From positions 62,001-126,000 of the forward strand of contig JAEUIN010000273.1 of assembly GCA_016793115.1 (NCBI GenBank): a stretch of DNA of 64,000 nucleotides, in the 5' to 3' direction. The position numbers were made by a program, and so were the translations under genes. Of this stretch, positions 1 to 8,723 are shown in pieces. Each line of letters begins with the position of its first letter. Position 1 is the stretch's first letter. The notes below the pieces were generated by a model. That model searched no databases, was not told the DNA's origin, and was given only the letters and a program-made list of their open reading frames with translations. Origin of the DNA: Planctomycetaceae bacterium (GTDB taxonomy: Bacteria; Planctomycetota; Planctomycetia; Pirellulales; PNKZ01).

Positions 1-884
1 CCGATCTGCGAGACGAGAGTGACGACGAAGCCGCGCAAAGCGGTGCCGACCGAAGGGGTCGAAAAGTAGCGTTGCAACACGACTTGGTCGCCGCCGTGGG
101 TGCATACGTTCCAAAAGAAGCGATCGATGATTACCGTGACGATGGTCGCGCGCAAGAACGGGTCCAAGCTAAACACCGGAATGGCCGTATGGCCTTTGCT
201 CAGTGACTTGGCCGTGCTCCACCAAGTGCCGATCCCGGTGTCGGTCGTGACCATGACGTAGCCGATTACGGCGAACGCGCCGCCGAACAGCATCACCGCC
301 TGCACCACGTCGGTCCACACCACGGCCTTTAAACCACCGAAGCACGCATAGATCGTCGAAGCGATCCCCATCGTCCAGATCACGTCGACGATGTCGAAGC
401 CCGACATCTGCGCGAGAGCCAGAGAGCCCGCATACATCACCAGGGAAATCCAGCCCAAGCGCAAGCAAATGAAGAGCAAACTACCGGTCAGCTGGAGGCG
501 GTAGTCGAAGCGGCGTTCGAGGTATTCGTAGGCGCTCGTAACCTGCAGCCGCATAAAGAACGGGACGAGCAGCATCATGACGAAGGGAACGATCAGCACG
601 TAGGCCGCGTAGCCCCAGACAAGCACGATGCCGTTTTTGATCGTGTCGCCAGGCGTGCCGAGATAGGTCAGCGTCGACAAGAGCGTCGCCATGATGCTCA
701 GTCCGACGGCGAACCACGGCAGCTTGCGATCGCCGACGAAAAACTCTTCGGTGCTGTCTTGTTTGCGCGACGACCACCAGACGATGCCTGCCGTCAGGAT
801 GAGGTAGGCGACGACGGCGACGTAGTCGAGAGCGACGAGTCCTCCTTCACGCGGCGGCGACGGGACGGCGAAGAGAATCGGCAT
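1..884 (-). CDS. Sodium:solute symporter family transporter (C-terminal part outside window)
   Basis: Reading the minus strand from an ATG at 884 gives 294 codons that stay open to the window edge, so the C-terminal part is missing. The product is very hydrophobic with several membrane segments. The stretch around residues 55-75 (SIMATLLSTLTYLGTPGD) is the conserved second-helix region of the SSS family, which couples Na+ entry to uptake of sugars, amino acids or related solutes across the inner membrane. The gene diverges from the SDR gene at 1016, with about 130 bp between them that must hold both promoters. The substrate cannot be told. The neighbouring SDR and Gfo/Idh enzymes hint at a sugar or sugar derivative, but that is inference only. 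Confidence 0.85.
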   Translation of the reverse strand, partial: MPILFAVPSPPREGGLVALDYVAVVAYLILTAGIVWWSSRKQDSTEEFFVGDRKLPWFAVGLSIMATLLSTLTYLGTPGDTIKNGIVLVWGYAAYVLIVPFVMMLLVPFFMRLQVTSAYEYLERRFDYRLQLTGSLLFICLRLGWISLVMYAGSLALAQMSGFDIVDVIWTMGIASTIYACFGGLKAVVWTDVVQAVMLFGGAFAVIGYVMVTTDTGIGTWWSTAKSLSKGHTAIPVFSLDPFLRATIVTVIIDRFFWNVCTHGGDQVVLQRYFSTPSVGTALRGFVVTLVSQI

Positions 885-1015
885 AGGCGGGCTCGCGAAG
901 CGCTGGAGGCGGGGCTTTCACGATAACGTCCCGCGCGACGGGAGCCAAACAATTTCGCGATCGTCCGGATTGCATCAACTTGTGGCGGCCGCGCGATCTG
1001 TTACCTTTACGCGCT

Positions 1016-1804
1016 ATGAGCATTCTCGATCGATTTTCGCTGCGCGGGAAAATCGCGCTCGTCACGGCCGGCGCGGGCCCTCAGTTCGGCCAAAGCATTT
1101 CCGAGGCCCTCGTTGAAGCTGGGGCGACGCTCATTACCGCGTCGCGCAGTCTCGAACGAAACCAGGAGTATGCCGAGTCGCTTCGGAGCCGCGGTTACGA
1201 CGCCCATGGGCTTTCGGTCGATATCGAAGACGTCGACTCGATCAATACGTTGCACGACGAAGTCCGGCGTCGCTTCGGCCGGTGCGACATTTTGGTCAAC
1301 AGCGCCATCTCACGCGAAGGAACCAAGACCGGTTTCGAGTTGCAGACGCCGGAAATCTGGCGTCATTCCGCGGCCGGCGACTTCGTCGGGCTGTTCGCAA
1401 TATGTCAGAAGTTCGTGCTCTCGATGGCGGAACAGGGAGGCGGTTCCGTCATCAACATCTCCAGCATCTACGGCGTCGTCTCGAACGATCCTTCGCTTTA
1501 CGAAGGGACGACGATGCGGCAGGCACCGACCTACAACTTCATCAAAGCCGGAATGATCAACTATACCCGCCATATTGCCTGCTACTACGGTAAGCAAGGC
1601 GTGCGGGCCAACTGTATCAGCCCGGGCGGATTCTTCAACAATCAACCCGAGCCGTTTCTGAAAGAATACTGCCGCCGCGTGCCGGTCGGCCGCATGCTCG
1701 ACAACGAAGACATCAAAGGCGCCGTCGTGCTCTTGGCGTCCGACGCCGGCCGCTATATCACCGGGCACAACTTAATGGTCGACGGCGGCTGGACCTGCCA
1801 ATAG
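1016..1804 (+). CDS. Short-chain dehydrogenase/reductase (SDR)
   Basis: A 262-residue classical-length SDR, a cytosolic NAD(P)-dependent oxidoreductase. The N-terminal nucleotide-binding loop reads TAGAGPQFG, a variant of the usual TGxxxGxG. The catalytic residues are visible: Ser149/Ser150 in NISSIYG and Tyr173-x3-Lys177 in YNFIK. The C-terminus has the common ending ITGHNLMVDGGWT. An upstream in-frame TTG at 980 exists, but the ATG at 1016 starts right before the conserved fold and is preferred. The sequence around YGVV and YEGT resembles SDRs that act on nucleotide-sugar or surface-sugar precursors. It is followed by a Gfo/Idh/MocA gene, a pairing common in sugar modification. The exact substrate is unknown. 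Confidence 0.85.
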   Translation: MSILDRFSLRGKIALVTAGAGPQFGQSISEALVEAGATLITASRSLERNQEYAESLRSRGYDAHGLSVDIEDVDSINTLHDEVRRRFGRCDILVNSAISREGTKTGFELQTPEIWRHSAAGDFVGLFAICQKFVLSMAEQGGGSVINISSIYGVVSNDPSLYEGTTMRQAPTYNFIKAGMINYTRHIACYYGKQGVRANCISPGGFFNNQPEPFLKEYCRRVPVGRMLDNEDIKGAVVLLASDAGRYITGHNLMVDGGWTCQ

Positions 1805-1822
1805 CTTTGTGGACGATTCACC

Positions 1823-1902
1823 GTTCAGAGTTCGGGTTCAGCGTTGCAGAGTGAACAACGCACTATGAATCGGTCTCGAACCTTGAACGCCGAACTCTGA
1901 AC
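1823..1902. repeat. Long-loop inverted repeat between SDR and Gfo/Idh genes
   Basis: Two perfect 13-bp arms, GTTCAGAGTTCGG at 1823-1835 and CCGAACTCTGAAC at 1890-1902, are separated by 54 bp. The motif GTTCAG(A/C)GTT is also repeated directly inside the left half. The structure fills nearly the whole gap between two same-strand genes. There is no T-run, so it is not a clear terminator; it looks like a small intergenic repeat. Confidence 0.6.
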
Positions 1903-1916
1903 TCCGACTATTCCTC

Positions 1917-2912
1917 ATGCATCAACTATCCATCCTCGTCGTCGGCGTCGGCTCGATCGGTGAGCGGCATCTACGTTGTTTTCAGCAAGCCGTCGGTTGC
2001 GAAATCGGGCTGGTCGAGTCGTACGACTCGCGCCGCAATGACGTCGCCGTTCGTTACGGCATTAAACACGCCTATGCGAATCTCGACGAAGCCTGTCGAC
2101 GCGACTGGGATGCGGCCGTGATCTGCACTCCCGCGAATCTCCATGTCGACCACGCCGTGCAACTCGCGCCCCATTGTCGCGGGCTGCTCATTGAGAAGCC
2201 GCTGGCGACGAAGATGGAAGACATCTCCCGCTTACGGACGGCCGTGGTCGGCAAGCTCGTGCAAATCGCCTACGTCTATCGGGTGCACCCCGCGATCGAC
2301 GCCGTGCGGAAGCTGATTCAAGCGGGCGAGATCGGCGAGCCGCTGCAAGTGACGAGCGTTTCCGGTCAGCACTTCCCGACGTTCCGGCCGGCTTATCGCG
2401 AAATCTATTACAACGATCGCCGTACGGGCGGCGGAGCGATTCAAGACGCTCTGACCCATATGGCCAACGCCGTGCAGTATCTCGTCGGTCGCTACGACTG
2501 GATCTACGCCGACTACGATCACCAATGCCTGGAAGGGGTCACGGTCGAAGACACGGTCAACCTCGTGGCCCGCGCCGGCCGCGGCAAGACGATGGTTTCC
2601 ATCGCGATGAATCAATTCATGGCTCCCAACGAACTTCGCCTACAGGTCAACGGCACGGCGGGGAGCGTACGCGTGGAACTGCCGGAACATCGCTACGGCG
2701 TTTTCAAACGCGGCGCAAGCGAGTGGACGTTCAGTCCGACGTTGATCACCGAGCGCGACGAGTGGTTTCAGATTCAGGCCAGCAGCTTCGTCGATGCGCT
2801 CGAAGGACGCGCCGAACCGACGTGTCCGCTCGACGACGCGGTGCACACGCTCGCCGTGAATCTCGCCGCGCTCGAGTCGGCGGGCGAGAAACGCGTGCCG
2901 ATTACTTCGTAG
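1917..2912 (+). CDS. Gfo/Idh/MocA family oxidoreductase
   Basis: A 331-residue protein with the two-domain layout of glucose-fructose/inositol dehydrogenases. The Rossmann motif GVGSIGERH lies at residues 9-17. The family EKP motif, whose Lys contributes to catalysis, is at residues 93-95. A His in the DALTHMANAV segment sits where the catalytic His of the family is expected. Such enzymes oxidise or reduce sugars or sugar derivatives with NAD(P) in the cytosol. It follows the SDR gene on the same strand after a 112-bp gap filled by an inverted repeat. It may act on the same sugar as the SDR; substrate unknown. Confidence 0.88.
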   Translation: MHQLSILVVGVGSIGERHLRCFQQAVGCEIGLVESYDSRRNDVAVRYGIKHAYANLDEACRRDWDAAVICTPANLHVDHAVQLAPHCRGLLIEKPLATKMEDISRLRTAVVGKLVQIAYVYRVHPAIDAVRKLIQAGEIGEPLQVTSVSGQHFPTFRPAYREIYYNDRRTGGGAIQDALTHMANAVQYLVGRYDWIYADYDHQCLEGVTVEDTVNLVARAGRGKTMVSIAMNQFMAPNELRLQVNGTAGSVRVELPEHRYGVFKRGASEWTFSPTLITERDEWFQIQASSFVDALEGRAEPTCPLDDAVHTLAVNLAALESAGEKRVPITS

Positions 2913-2920
2913 CAGTGACG

Positions 2921-3358
2921 ATGTACGCCTTCTCAGCCACGATTCATGCCCGCCCAGAAGTCGCCGAGCCCGGCCCGAAGGTGACGCTCCGCGGCCTCAC
3001 TTTACCGACGCTCCACGTTTCCGCCGCATCGCTCGCCGCCGGCTTTACGCGATCGTTCGAAGAAGTGGGCGATGCACTCGGATCGTTCGAGCGGCTGTAT
3101 TTCGAACCCGACGGTTCGTTCGTTTGGGTTTCTTCAAAGGGCGAACGGATTTGGCAACTCGACGGACTGCTCGCCGACCTGCACGGGCGCGTGACGTCGC
3201 TGGATTTGAAAGGCACCTGCCCGCCGAGCGCGCTGGAGCGAGTCTTGAGCGTGCTCGGAGTTCCGCCGGCGACGCCGCTTTTCGTGCTCACTCACGAGGC
3301 GGTTGTGCTCGACGAGGCGACTTTTCGCGAGTATGCCGCCGCAGCGCAGCGCGGTTAG
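2921..3358 (+). CDS. Hypothetical protein, 145 aa
   Basis: A 145-residue protein starting at an ATG 8 bp after the Gfo/Idh stop, which suggests co-transcription. No family is recognised. It is soluble-looking, with no signal peptide or membrane segment. The middle (FERLYFEPDGSFVWVSSKGE and a following WQLDGLLADLHG) has alternating hydrophobic strands and could be a small alpha/beta domain. Its stop codon overlaps by 4 bp the stop of the convergent response regulator gene. Tight packing and codon use like its neighbours support it being real. Confidence 0.6.
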   Translation: MYAFSATIHARPEVAEPGPKVTLRGLTLPTLHVSAASLAAGFTRSFEEVGDALGSFERLYFEPDGSFVWVSSKGERIWQLDGLLADLHGRVTSLDLKGTCPPSALERVLSVLGVPPATPLFVLTHEAVVLDEATFREYAAAAQRG

Positions 3359-4788
3359 GCCTCGCCGTCGTCATCGTCATCCGGCTTCGCACCGCGGCGT
3401 TCGGAGAGTTTCTTACGCAAGGTCGCACGATGCAGGCCTAAGAGTTCGGCGGCCGCCGCTCGGTTGCCGAGGGTGTGCCGCAGGACGACGTCGAACAACG
3501 GCGGCTCGACCACCTTGAGCAGCCGTTCATGTAGGTCGCCTGTCGTCGGATTTCCGGCCATCGCGGCCTCGGCCCATTTCACGACCGCTTGCCGCACGCC
3601 CTCCGGCACGTCGAGCGGCCCGGCGATCTCGTAAGCGCCGGGAGGCGGTAAATGATCAGGCTCGATCAATCCGCCGCGCGCCAAGATCGCCGCCTGCTCG
3701 ATCGAGTTGCGCAATTCGCGGACGTTGCCGGCCCAGGTGCGCCGCTTCAACTCGGCGACCGCCGCCGCGGAGATTCCGCGGGCCGTGCCGCCGGACGCGC
3801 AAGCTTCGCGCAAGAATCGCTCGGCCAACAACGGAATATCTTCGACGCGTTCTTTCAGCGCCGGCAAGCGAATCTCAAACCCGGCCAACCGATAGAGCAG
3901 GTCGGCGCGCAGCACGCCTTCGCGCACGCACTCCGCGGGATCGCGATTCACCGCGGCGACGACCCGAAAGCGACACGGCCGCGGCTTCACGTCGCCGACG
4001 CGCGTCACCTCGCGTTGCTGCAAAACGCGAAGCAGTTTCACCTGCACCGACGGCGGAATGTCGGCAGCCTCATCGAAGAAGACCGTGCCCCCCTCGGCCG
4101 CTTCGAGCAACCCCGGACGATCGTAATCGGCGCCGGTAAACGCGCCCCGCATGTGGCCGAACAGTTCGCTTTCGACGAGCGAAACATTGAGCGCACCGAG
4201 ATGGATCGGCACGAACGGCCCGTCGGCGCGGCGCGAATACCGATGCAGCGCACGTGCCGCAAGCTCTTTGCCGCTGCCGCTCTCGCCGACGATCAGGACG
4301 GACGATTCGGTCGGCGCCACCAAGGCGATTCGCTTGAAGACTTCTTGCATGGCCGAGCTACGGCCGAGCAACTCGCTGCCGTCGTCGCCCAACCGCACGG
4401 CGGTCGCCGACTTGTTCGACTTTTCACCGAGCGATGCGGAGGCGCGGCGCACGACTTCGACGACTTGCTCAAGGTCGAACGGCTTCGTCAGATAATCGAA
4501 CGCTCCTCGCTCGACGGCCCGCACCGCGGTATCGAGGTTGCCGTACGCCGTGACGACGATCACCGGAAAGTTGTGATTGGCGCGGCGCAAGCGTTCCAAA
4601 GCGGTCAACCCGTCGATGCCCGGCAAGCGGACGTCGAACATCGCCAAGTCCGGCGGCTTGCGTTCCACGGCGGAAAACGCCTCCTCGGCGCTGGCCGCGA
4701 CCGTGACGTCGTAGCCTTCCTCGCCGAGCAAACGCTTCAGCCCCCAGCAGATGCTCTCTTCATCGTCCACGATCAGGACATGGCTCAC
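3355..4788 (-). CDS. Sigma-54-dependent response regulator, NtrC type
   Basis: A 477-residue regulator with three domains. The receiver (about 1-120) has phosphoacceptor Asp52 and the acidic pair Asp8-Asp9. The AAA+ domain (about 140-385) has Walker A GESGSGKE, the sigma-54 contact loop GAFTGAD and Walker B FFDEA. The C-terminal Fis-type helix-turn-helix (about 435-465) contains NRAAAAELLGLHRATLRKKL. It should activate RpoN promoters when phosphorylated. The partner kinase gene lies 10 bp upstream in the same orientation. The C-terminus ends in a short Asp-rich tail. Targets are unknown; the linked nucleotide-sugar genes make envelope polysaccharide a reasonable guess. Confidence 0.93.
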   Translation of the reverse strand: MSHVLIVDDEESICWGLKRLLGEEGYDVTVAASAEEAFSAVERKPPDLAMFDVRLPGIDGLTALERLRRANHNFPVIVVTAYGNLDTAVRAVERGAFDYLTKPFDLEQVVEVVRRASASLGEKSNKSATAVRLGDDGSELLGRSSAMQEVFKRIALVAPTESSVLIVGESGSGKELAARALHRYSRRADGPFVPIHLGALNVSLVESELFGHMRGAFTGADYDRPGLLEAAEGGTVFFDEAADIPPSVQVKLLRVLQQREVTRVGDVKPRPCRFRVVAAVNRDPAECVREGVLRADLLYRLAGFEIRLPALKERVEDIPLLAERFLREACASGGTARGISAAAVAELKRRTWAGNVRELRNSIEQAAILARGGLIEPDHLPPPGAYEIAGPLDVPEGVRQAVVKWAEAAMAGNPTTGDLHERLLKVVEPPLFDVVLRHTLGNRAAAAELLGLHRATLRKKLSERRGAKPDDDDDGEA

Positions 4789-4798
4789 GGTCGTGCTC

Positions 4799-6214
4799 TC
4801 AACTGGTCAACAAGTCGGGTTCGGAGTTCGCTTCCACTTTGCTGTCGCCTTGAGACTGCGGTCCCACGCGCGGGAGCACGAGTTCGAAACGTGTGGCATC
4901 ACGACGGGCGTATGTCATCGTTCCGCCGTGTAGCTGCGCAATATACCGCGCCGCGGCCAAGCCGAGGCCGATTCCGTCGGGCTTACCGGTCACGAACGGT
5001 TCGAAGAGTCGGGCCTGCACCTCCGGAGGAGGGCCGGGGCCCGAGTCGGCGACGCCGATGCGCAGTAGGCCATCTTTATCGTCATTTGCTATGGAAAGCT
5101 CGACCCATCCGGCATCGCCCGCCGCATCGACGGCGTTGAGCAGCAAATTAACCAAAAGCTGGCGCAATTGCTCACGGTCGACTTGCTCGGCGACGACCGG
5201 CGTCGGCGGCACGTCGCGACGAAGCTCGACGTTTTTGTGGCGACAGGCAGGGTCGATCAACGACAGCGCGTCGGCGGCGACGTCGCGAAGATCGGCTCGT
5301 TCGAGCTTGAGCGGCTGCGGTTTACCGAGCGTGAGCAATCGCTGCACATACTGCTCGGCGAAGTCGAGCTGCCTCAGGGCGACGTCGAGACTTTCGGCAT
5401 CTCCCTCACGGCAGCGCCGCCGATGGAGTTGCAGGGCCAATTTCGCGCCGGCCGCGGCGTTGCGCAGATGATGACACAGACCGCCGCTGAGTTGGCCGAG
5501 CAAGCTTGCGCGGGCTGCGCGACGCACCGCGAGATCGCGCTCTTCCAACCGTTTGGCGAGCGTATTCGCGGCCGTGACGAGGTCGCGCACTTCGTCGTCG
5601 CGTTGCGGCACCGCCAACGATGCATAGTCGCCTGCCGCGAGTTTGGCGAAGTGTTCCCGGACGGCGGCGATCGGGCGACCGATGCGTGCCGCCAACACAT
5701 ACGAAATAATGATCGCGAACAACAGCGCTGCAGTACCGATCCAGAGAGGAGGCCAGATTGCTTCCCGCAGCAGTAGTCGTCGCTGTTCCTGAGGGTAGAA
5801 AACATGCAGCGTCACGGCCCGATCGACAGCATTACGAGCGGGCCGTGCGATCGACCAACCAAGAAAATCGACGCCGTCGAGGCGAACCTCGCGACGGGCT
5901 TCGCTCGGTCGGATGTCCTCGACCGCGAGGCGAATTGATGCGGTGACCGGAAGGCCTGACGCGGTTATCTCGCCGGCGGAGTCGGTGCAGACGAACTCGG
6001 CGCCCGCGAGGCCGCGCGTTTGTGCGAGCACCGCGTCAGTCAACGGAAAGCCGGCGTTGAGGAGCACGTCGGCGGCGCTGCGCACGTGAGCTTCGATCCG
6101 CGCATCGACGCCCGCCGCCGCCCCCCATGCCACCGCAACGCTTACGGCGACGATCGCCGCCGCCGTGAGCCCTGCGAACGGGTAAAGGATTTGAGAGCGG
6201 AGAGAACGACGCAT
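4799..6214 (-). CDS. Membrane sensor histidine kinase with HAMP domain
   Basis: A 471-residue kinase. Membrane segment 1 is at about residues 12-31 and segment 2 at about 152-178, enclosing a roughly 120-residue periplasmic sensor domain. HAMP is at about 178-232, the dimerisation/phosphoacceptor region contains CHHLRN at about 246-252, and a catalytic ATPase domain has an N box (LLVNLLLNAVDA), G1 (VADSGPGPP) and G2 (GIGLGLAAARY). The start at 6214 is chosen because the preceding bases carry GAGGAGAG and the protein then begins directly with the membrane anchor; a longer in-frame start at 6271 adds only charged residues. It forms an operon with the NtrC-type regulator and should phosphorylate Asp52 there. 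The ligand is unknown. Confidence 0.9.
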   Translation of the reverse strand: MRRSLRSQILYPFAGLTAAAIVAVSVAVAWGAAAGVDARIEAHVRSAADVLLNAGFPLTDAVLAQTRGLAGAEFVCTDSAGEITASGLPVTASIRLAVEDIRPSEARREVRLDGVDFLGWSIARPARNAVDRAVTLHVFYPQEQRRLLLREAIWPPLWIGTAALLFAIIISYVLAARIGRPIAAVREHFAKLAAGDYASLAVPQRDDEVRDLVTAANTLAKRLEERDLAVRRAARASLLGQLSGGLCHHLRNAAAGAKLALQLHRRRCREGDAESLDVALRQLDFAEQYVQRLLTLGKPQPLKLERADLRDVAADALSLIDPACRHKNVELRRDVPPTPVVAEQVDREQLRQLLVNLLLNAVDAAGDAGWVELSIANDDKDGLLRIGVADSGPGPPPEVQARLFEPFVTGKPDGIGLGLAAARYIAQLHGGTMTYARRDATRFELVLPRVGPQSQGDSKVEANSEPDLLTS

Positions 6215-6367
6215 GAGAGATTCCGACTCTCCTCGCTTCAATGGCGAGGGCCGGGAGTGAGAAAGCGGCACCAGATTTCGATTCTATTCTGCCGCCCGCT
6301 CCCGTTTCAGCCCTCATGGGCCGCGGCGTTCCGTGGTAAGTGCTCGCAGGGAAAACTTATCACTCAC

Positions 6368-7684
6368 CTATCCGGGAATTACCGGAGCGCGGCCGATGCT
6401 GTAATAGGTGAAGCCTTCTTCTTGCATCAGGGTGCGGCTGTAAATGTTGCGGCCGTCGAAAACGACCGGCTTCTTGAGCTTCGCTTTGATTGTGTCGAAG
6501 TTCGGCTGATGAAACTCCTTCCACTCCGTCATAATCAACAGCGCGTCGGCGCCTTCGAGGGCGTCGTACGGCTTCTCGCAATAGACCAGCTTGTCTCCGT
6601 ATTGCGCCTTGACGTTCTCGATGGCTTCCGGATCGTGCACTTGCAGCTTCGCGCCGCGCTTGAGGAGTTCGTCGATCATCGCCAACGCCGGAGCCTCGCG
6701 GATATCGTCGGTCCGCGGCTTGAACGCCAAACCCCACATGGCGAAAGTTTTGCCTTTGACGCTCTCGGCGAAGTGTGCGAGCACCTTCGCCAGCAACACG
6801 GTCTTTTGCCGCCGGTTGACCTCGTCGACGGCCGGCAGGATGCGCATCGTGTAGCCTTTTGCGCGTGCCACGGCGTCGAGAGCCCGCACGTCTTTCGGAA
6901 AGCAGCTGCCGCCGTAGCCGACGCCGGGGAACAAGAATGCCGTACCGATGCGGCTATCGCTGCCGATGCCTCTTCGGACATCATTGACGTCGGCGCCGAC
7001 CAATTCGCACAAGTTAGCGGTTTCATTGATGAAACTGATCTTCGTCGAGAGGAGCGCGTTGGCAACGTACTTCGTCATCTCCGCGCTTTCCAACGACATG
7101 ACGAAGAACGGCTTCTCGGTGCGCAAAAAGGGCATATAGAGTTCATGCAGCGTCTCGGCCACCTTTTCCGAACGCACGCCGACGACTACGCGATCGGGCT
7201 TCATAAAATCTTCGATCGCCGCTCCCTCCTTGAGAAACTCCGGGTTGCTGGCCACGTGGCATTCGCGACCCGTGAGCTTCTTTAATCGTTCGTAGGTCGC
7301 CGTGTTGGTGCCGACCGGGACCGTGCTCTTAATGACGACGATCCCCTCGGACTGAAGGTGCGGCGCAATCGCATCGACGACCGACCACAGGTTGCGTAAA
7401 TCGGCCGAACCGTCATCGGCGGGCGGCGTACCGACGGCGATGAAAACGATGTCGGCCTTGGAGACGGCTGCGGCGAGATCGGTCGTGAACTTGAGGCGAC
7501 CGGCATGATGGTTGTATTCGACCATCTCCGCCAAGCCCGGCTCGTAGATCGGAATTTCTCCCTTTTTCAGCCGTTCGATTTTGCCTGCATCGATGTCGAC
7601 GCAGGTCACCTCGTTGCCGCTGTCGGCGAAACAGGTGCCCGTAACAAGTCCGACGTATCCGGTTCCGATAACGGCGATGGCCAT
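6368..7684 (-). CDS. ugd: UDP-glucose 6-dehydrogenase
   Basis: A 438-residue protein of the usual length for bacterial UDP-glucose dehydrogenase, which oxidises UDP-glucose to UDP-glucuronate with two NAD+. The N-terminal NAD site is GTGYVGLVTG (7-16). The catalytic Cys lies in the hallmark GGSCFPKDVRAL segment in the middle of the protein. The C-terminal UDP-binding domain contains FKPRTDDIREAP. It is third on the minus strand after gmd and rmd, with 42 bp to rmd, so the three probably share a transcript making precursors for surface polysaccharide. A UDP-mannose-type dehydrogenase is less likely given the GFMKPDRVVVG-like region and overall similarity to Ugd/TuaD. Confidence 0.93.
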   Translation of the reverse strand: MAIAVIGTGYVGLVTGTCFADSGNEVTCVDIDAGKIERLKKGEIPIYEPGLAEMVEYNHHAGRLKFTTDLAAAVSKADIVFIAVGTPPADDGSADLRNLWSVVDAIAPHLQSEGIVVIKSTVPVGTNTATYERLKKLTGRECHVASNPEFLKEGAAIEDFMKPDRVVVGVRSEKVAETLHELYMPFLRTEKPFFVMSLESAEMTKYVANALLSTKISFINETANLCELVGADVNDVRRGIGSDSRIGTAFLFPGVGYGGSCFPKDVRALDAVARAKGYTMRILPAVDEVNRRQKTVLLAKVLAHFAESVKGKTFAMWGLAFKPRTDDIREAPALAMIDELLKRGAKLQVHDPEAIENVKAQYGDKLVYCEKPYDALEGADALLIMTEWKEFHQPNFDTIKAKLKKPVVFDGRNIYSRTLMQEEGFTYYSIGRAPVIPG

Positions 7685-7726
7685 ACTGAGAATCGCTGCC
7701 GAGGGGAGATGGGGAGTTGAACTGCG

Positions 7727-8698
7727 TTATTGCTGTGCGGCTTGTTGAGCGGCGGCTCGGCGTCGCTCGTCGACTCTCAGCCGCCAGTAGTTCCAAACGT
7801 CGGTCGTGGTTCGATCGAGCGGGACTTCCGGTTTCCAGTCGATAACGGACTGAAGCCGGCTCAGATCGGCGATCGGCTCGACGCGTGGGCACGGATCGCG
7901 CTCGCGCACGGGGCAGGCCCTTCCGACGGCCCGCTCGAGCGAACGATAGACGTCGCCCGTGGTCCGCGACGTCCCTGAACCTAGATTGTAAACAGCCCCG
8001 GAAGTACCGAGAAGCGTCAACTTCCGCAGAGCGCGAACTCCGTCGCGAACATCGAGCAAATCGAGCGACACTTGGAGGCCGCCGACTTCCATTGCCGGTT
8101 CGCCTTGAGCCATTCGGATCGCCCACTCCGCGAGCATCAAACGTGGATCCTGTCGTGGACCGGCTTGATTAAATGATCGCACGACGACGATGTCGGCGGC
8201 GGACCGTGCGGCTTCTTCGCAGACTTGCTCGGCGAGCAACTTCGAACGACCGTAGGCCGTAGTCGGCGCGCAAGGAAAATCTTCGGCTACTTTCGGCTTG
8301 GCAGGGTCGATCGGCGCGTAGACTTTGCTGGAGCTTGTGAACACGATACGGGGGCGTTTCGGCAACCGCTGCGCCAGGGAAAGCACGCGGCGAACGCCGT
8401 CGACATTGAGGGCCAACGCCGCCGCGGTCGGTTCGCCTGCGGCGCCGCAGTCGGCGGGAATGCTCAATGCCGCAAGATGGTAAATGACGTCGGGAGCAAA
8501 CGTCGCAATGCGATCGCAAAGGTCACTTGCAGCCTCTTCGGCGCCGAGCTCCCAGGCGACCAGCGGAATGGGAAGCGAAAAATCGGGCAGCCAGCGACCG
8601 TCGCGAGTCGCACCGAGCACCATGTCGCCGGCGGCGAGAAGATGGTCGGCCAAGTGCCCGCCGACAAAGCCGCTGATGCCGGTGATGAGAGCGTTCAT
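7727..8698 (-). CDS. rmd: NAD(P)-dependent epimerase/reductase, likely GDP-6-deoxy-4-keto-mannose reductase
   Basis: A 323-residue extended SDR with the cofactor motif TGISGFVGGHL at residues 6-16 and the catalytic YGRSK in the middle. This beginning is typical of GDP-6-deoxy-D-mannose (D-rhamnose) reductases. It starts 25 bp after the stop of gmd, whose product (GDP-4-keto-6-deoxymannose) is the Rmd substrate, which supports the call. The expected reaction is NAD(P)H-dependent reduction to GDP-D-rhamnose. A GDP-fucose synthase or GDP-talose reductase cannot be excluded from sequence alone. The C-terminus is rich in Arg, Ala and Gln. Confidence 0.8.
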   Translation of the reverse strand: MNALITGISGFVGGHLADHLLAAGDMVLGATRDGRWLPDFSLPIPLVAWELGAEEAASDLCDRIATFAPDVIYHLAALSIPADCGAAGEPTAAALALNVDGVRRVLSLAQRLPKRPRIVFTSSSKVYAPIDPAKPKVAEDFPCAPTTAYGRSKLLAEQVCEEAARSAADIVVVRSFNQAGPRQDPRLMLAEWAIRMAQGEPAMEVGGLQVSLDLLDVRDGVRALRKLTLLGTSGAVYNLGSGTSRTTGDVYRSLERAVGRACPVRERDPCPRVEPIADLSRLQSVIDWKPEVPLDRTTTDVWNYWRLRVDERRRAAAQQAAQQ

Positions 8699-8723
8699 GA
8701 AAGGCCGCCGAATTCCGATGCGT

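Noticed and set aside
3652..5139. Long open frame antisense to the response regulator and kinase
   Set aside because: It is Arg/Gln/His-rich, has no family resemblance and lies opposite two well-supported genes; a GC-bias shadow.
6020..7285. 421-codon frame antisense to ugd
   Set aside because: Overlaps ugd almost fully and shows no recognisable domain.
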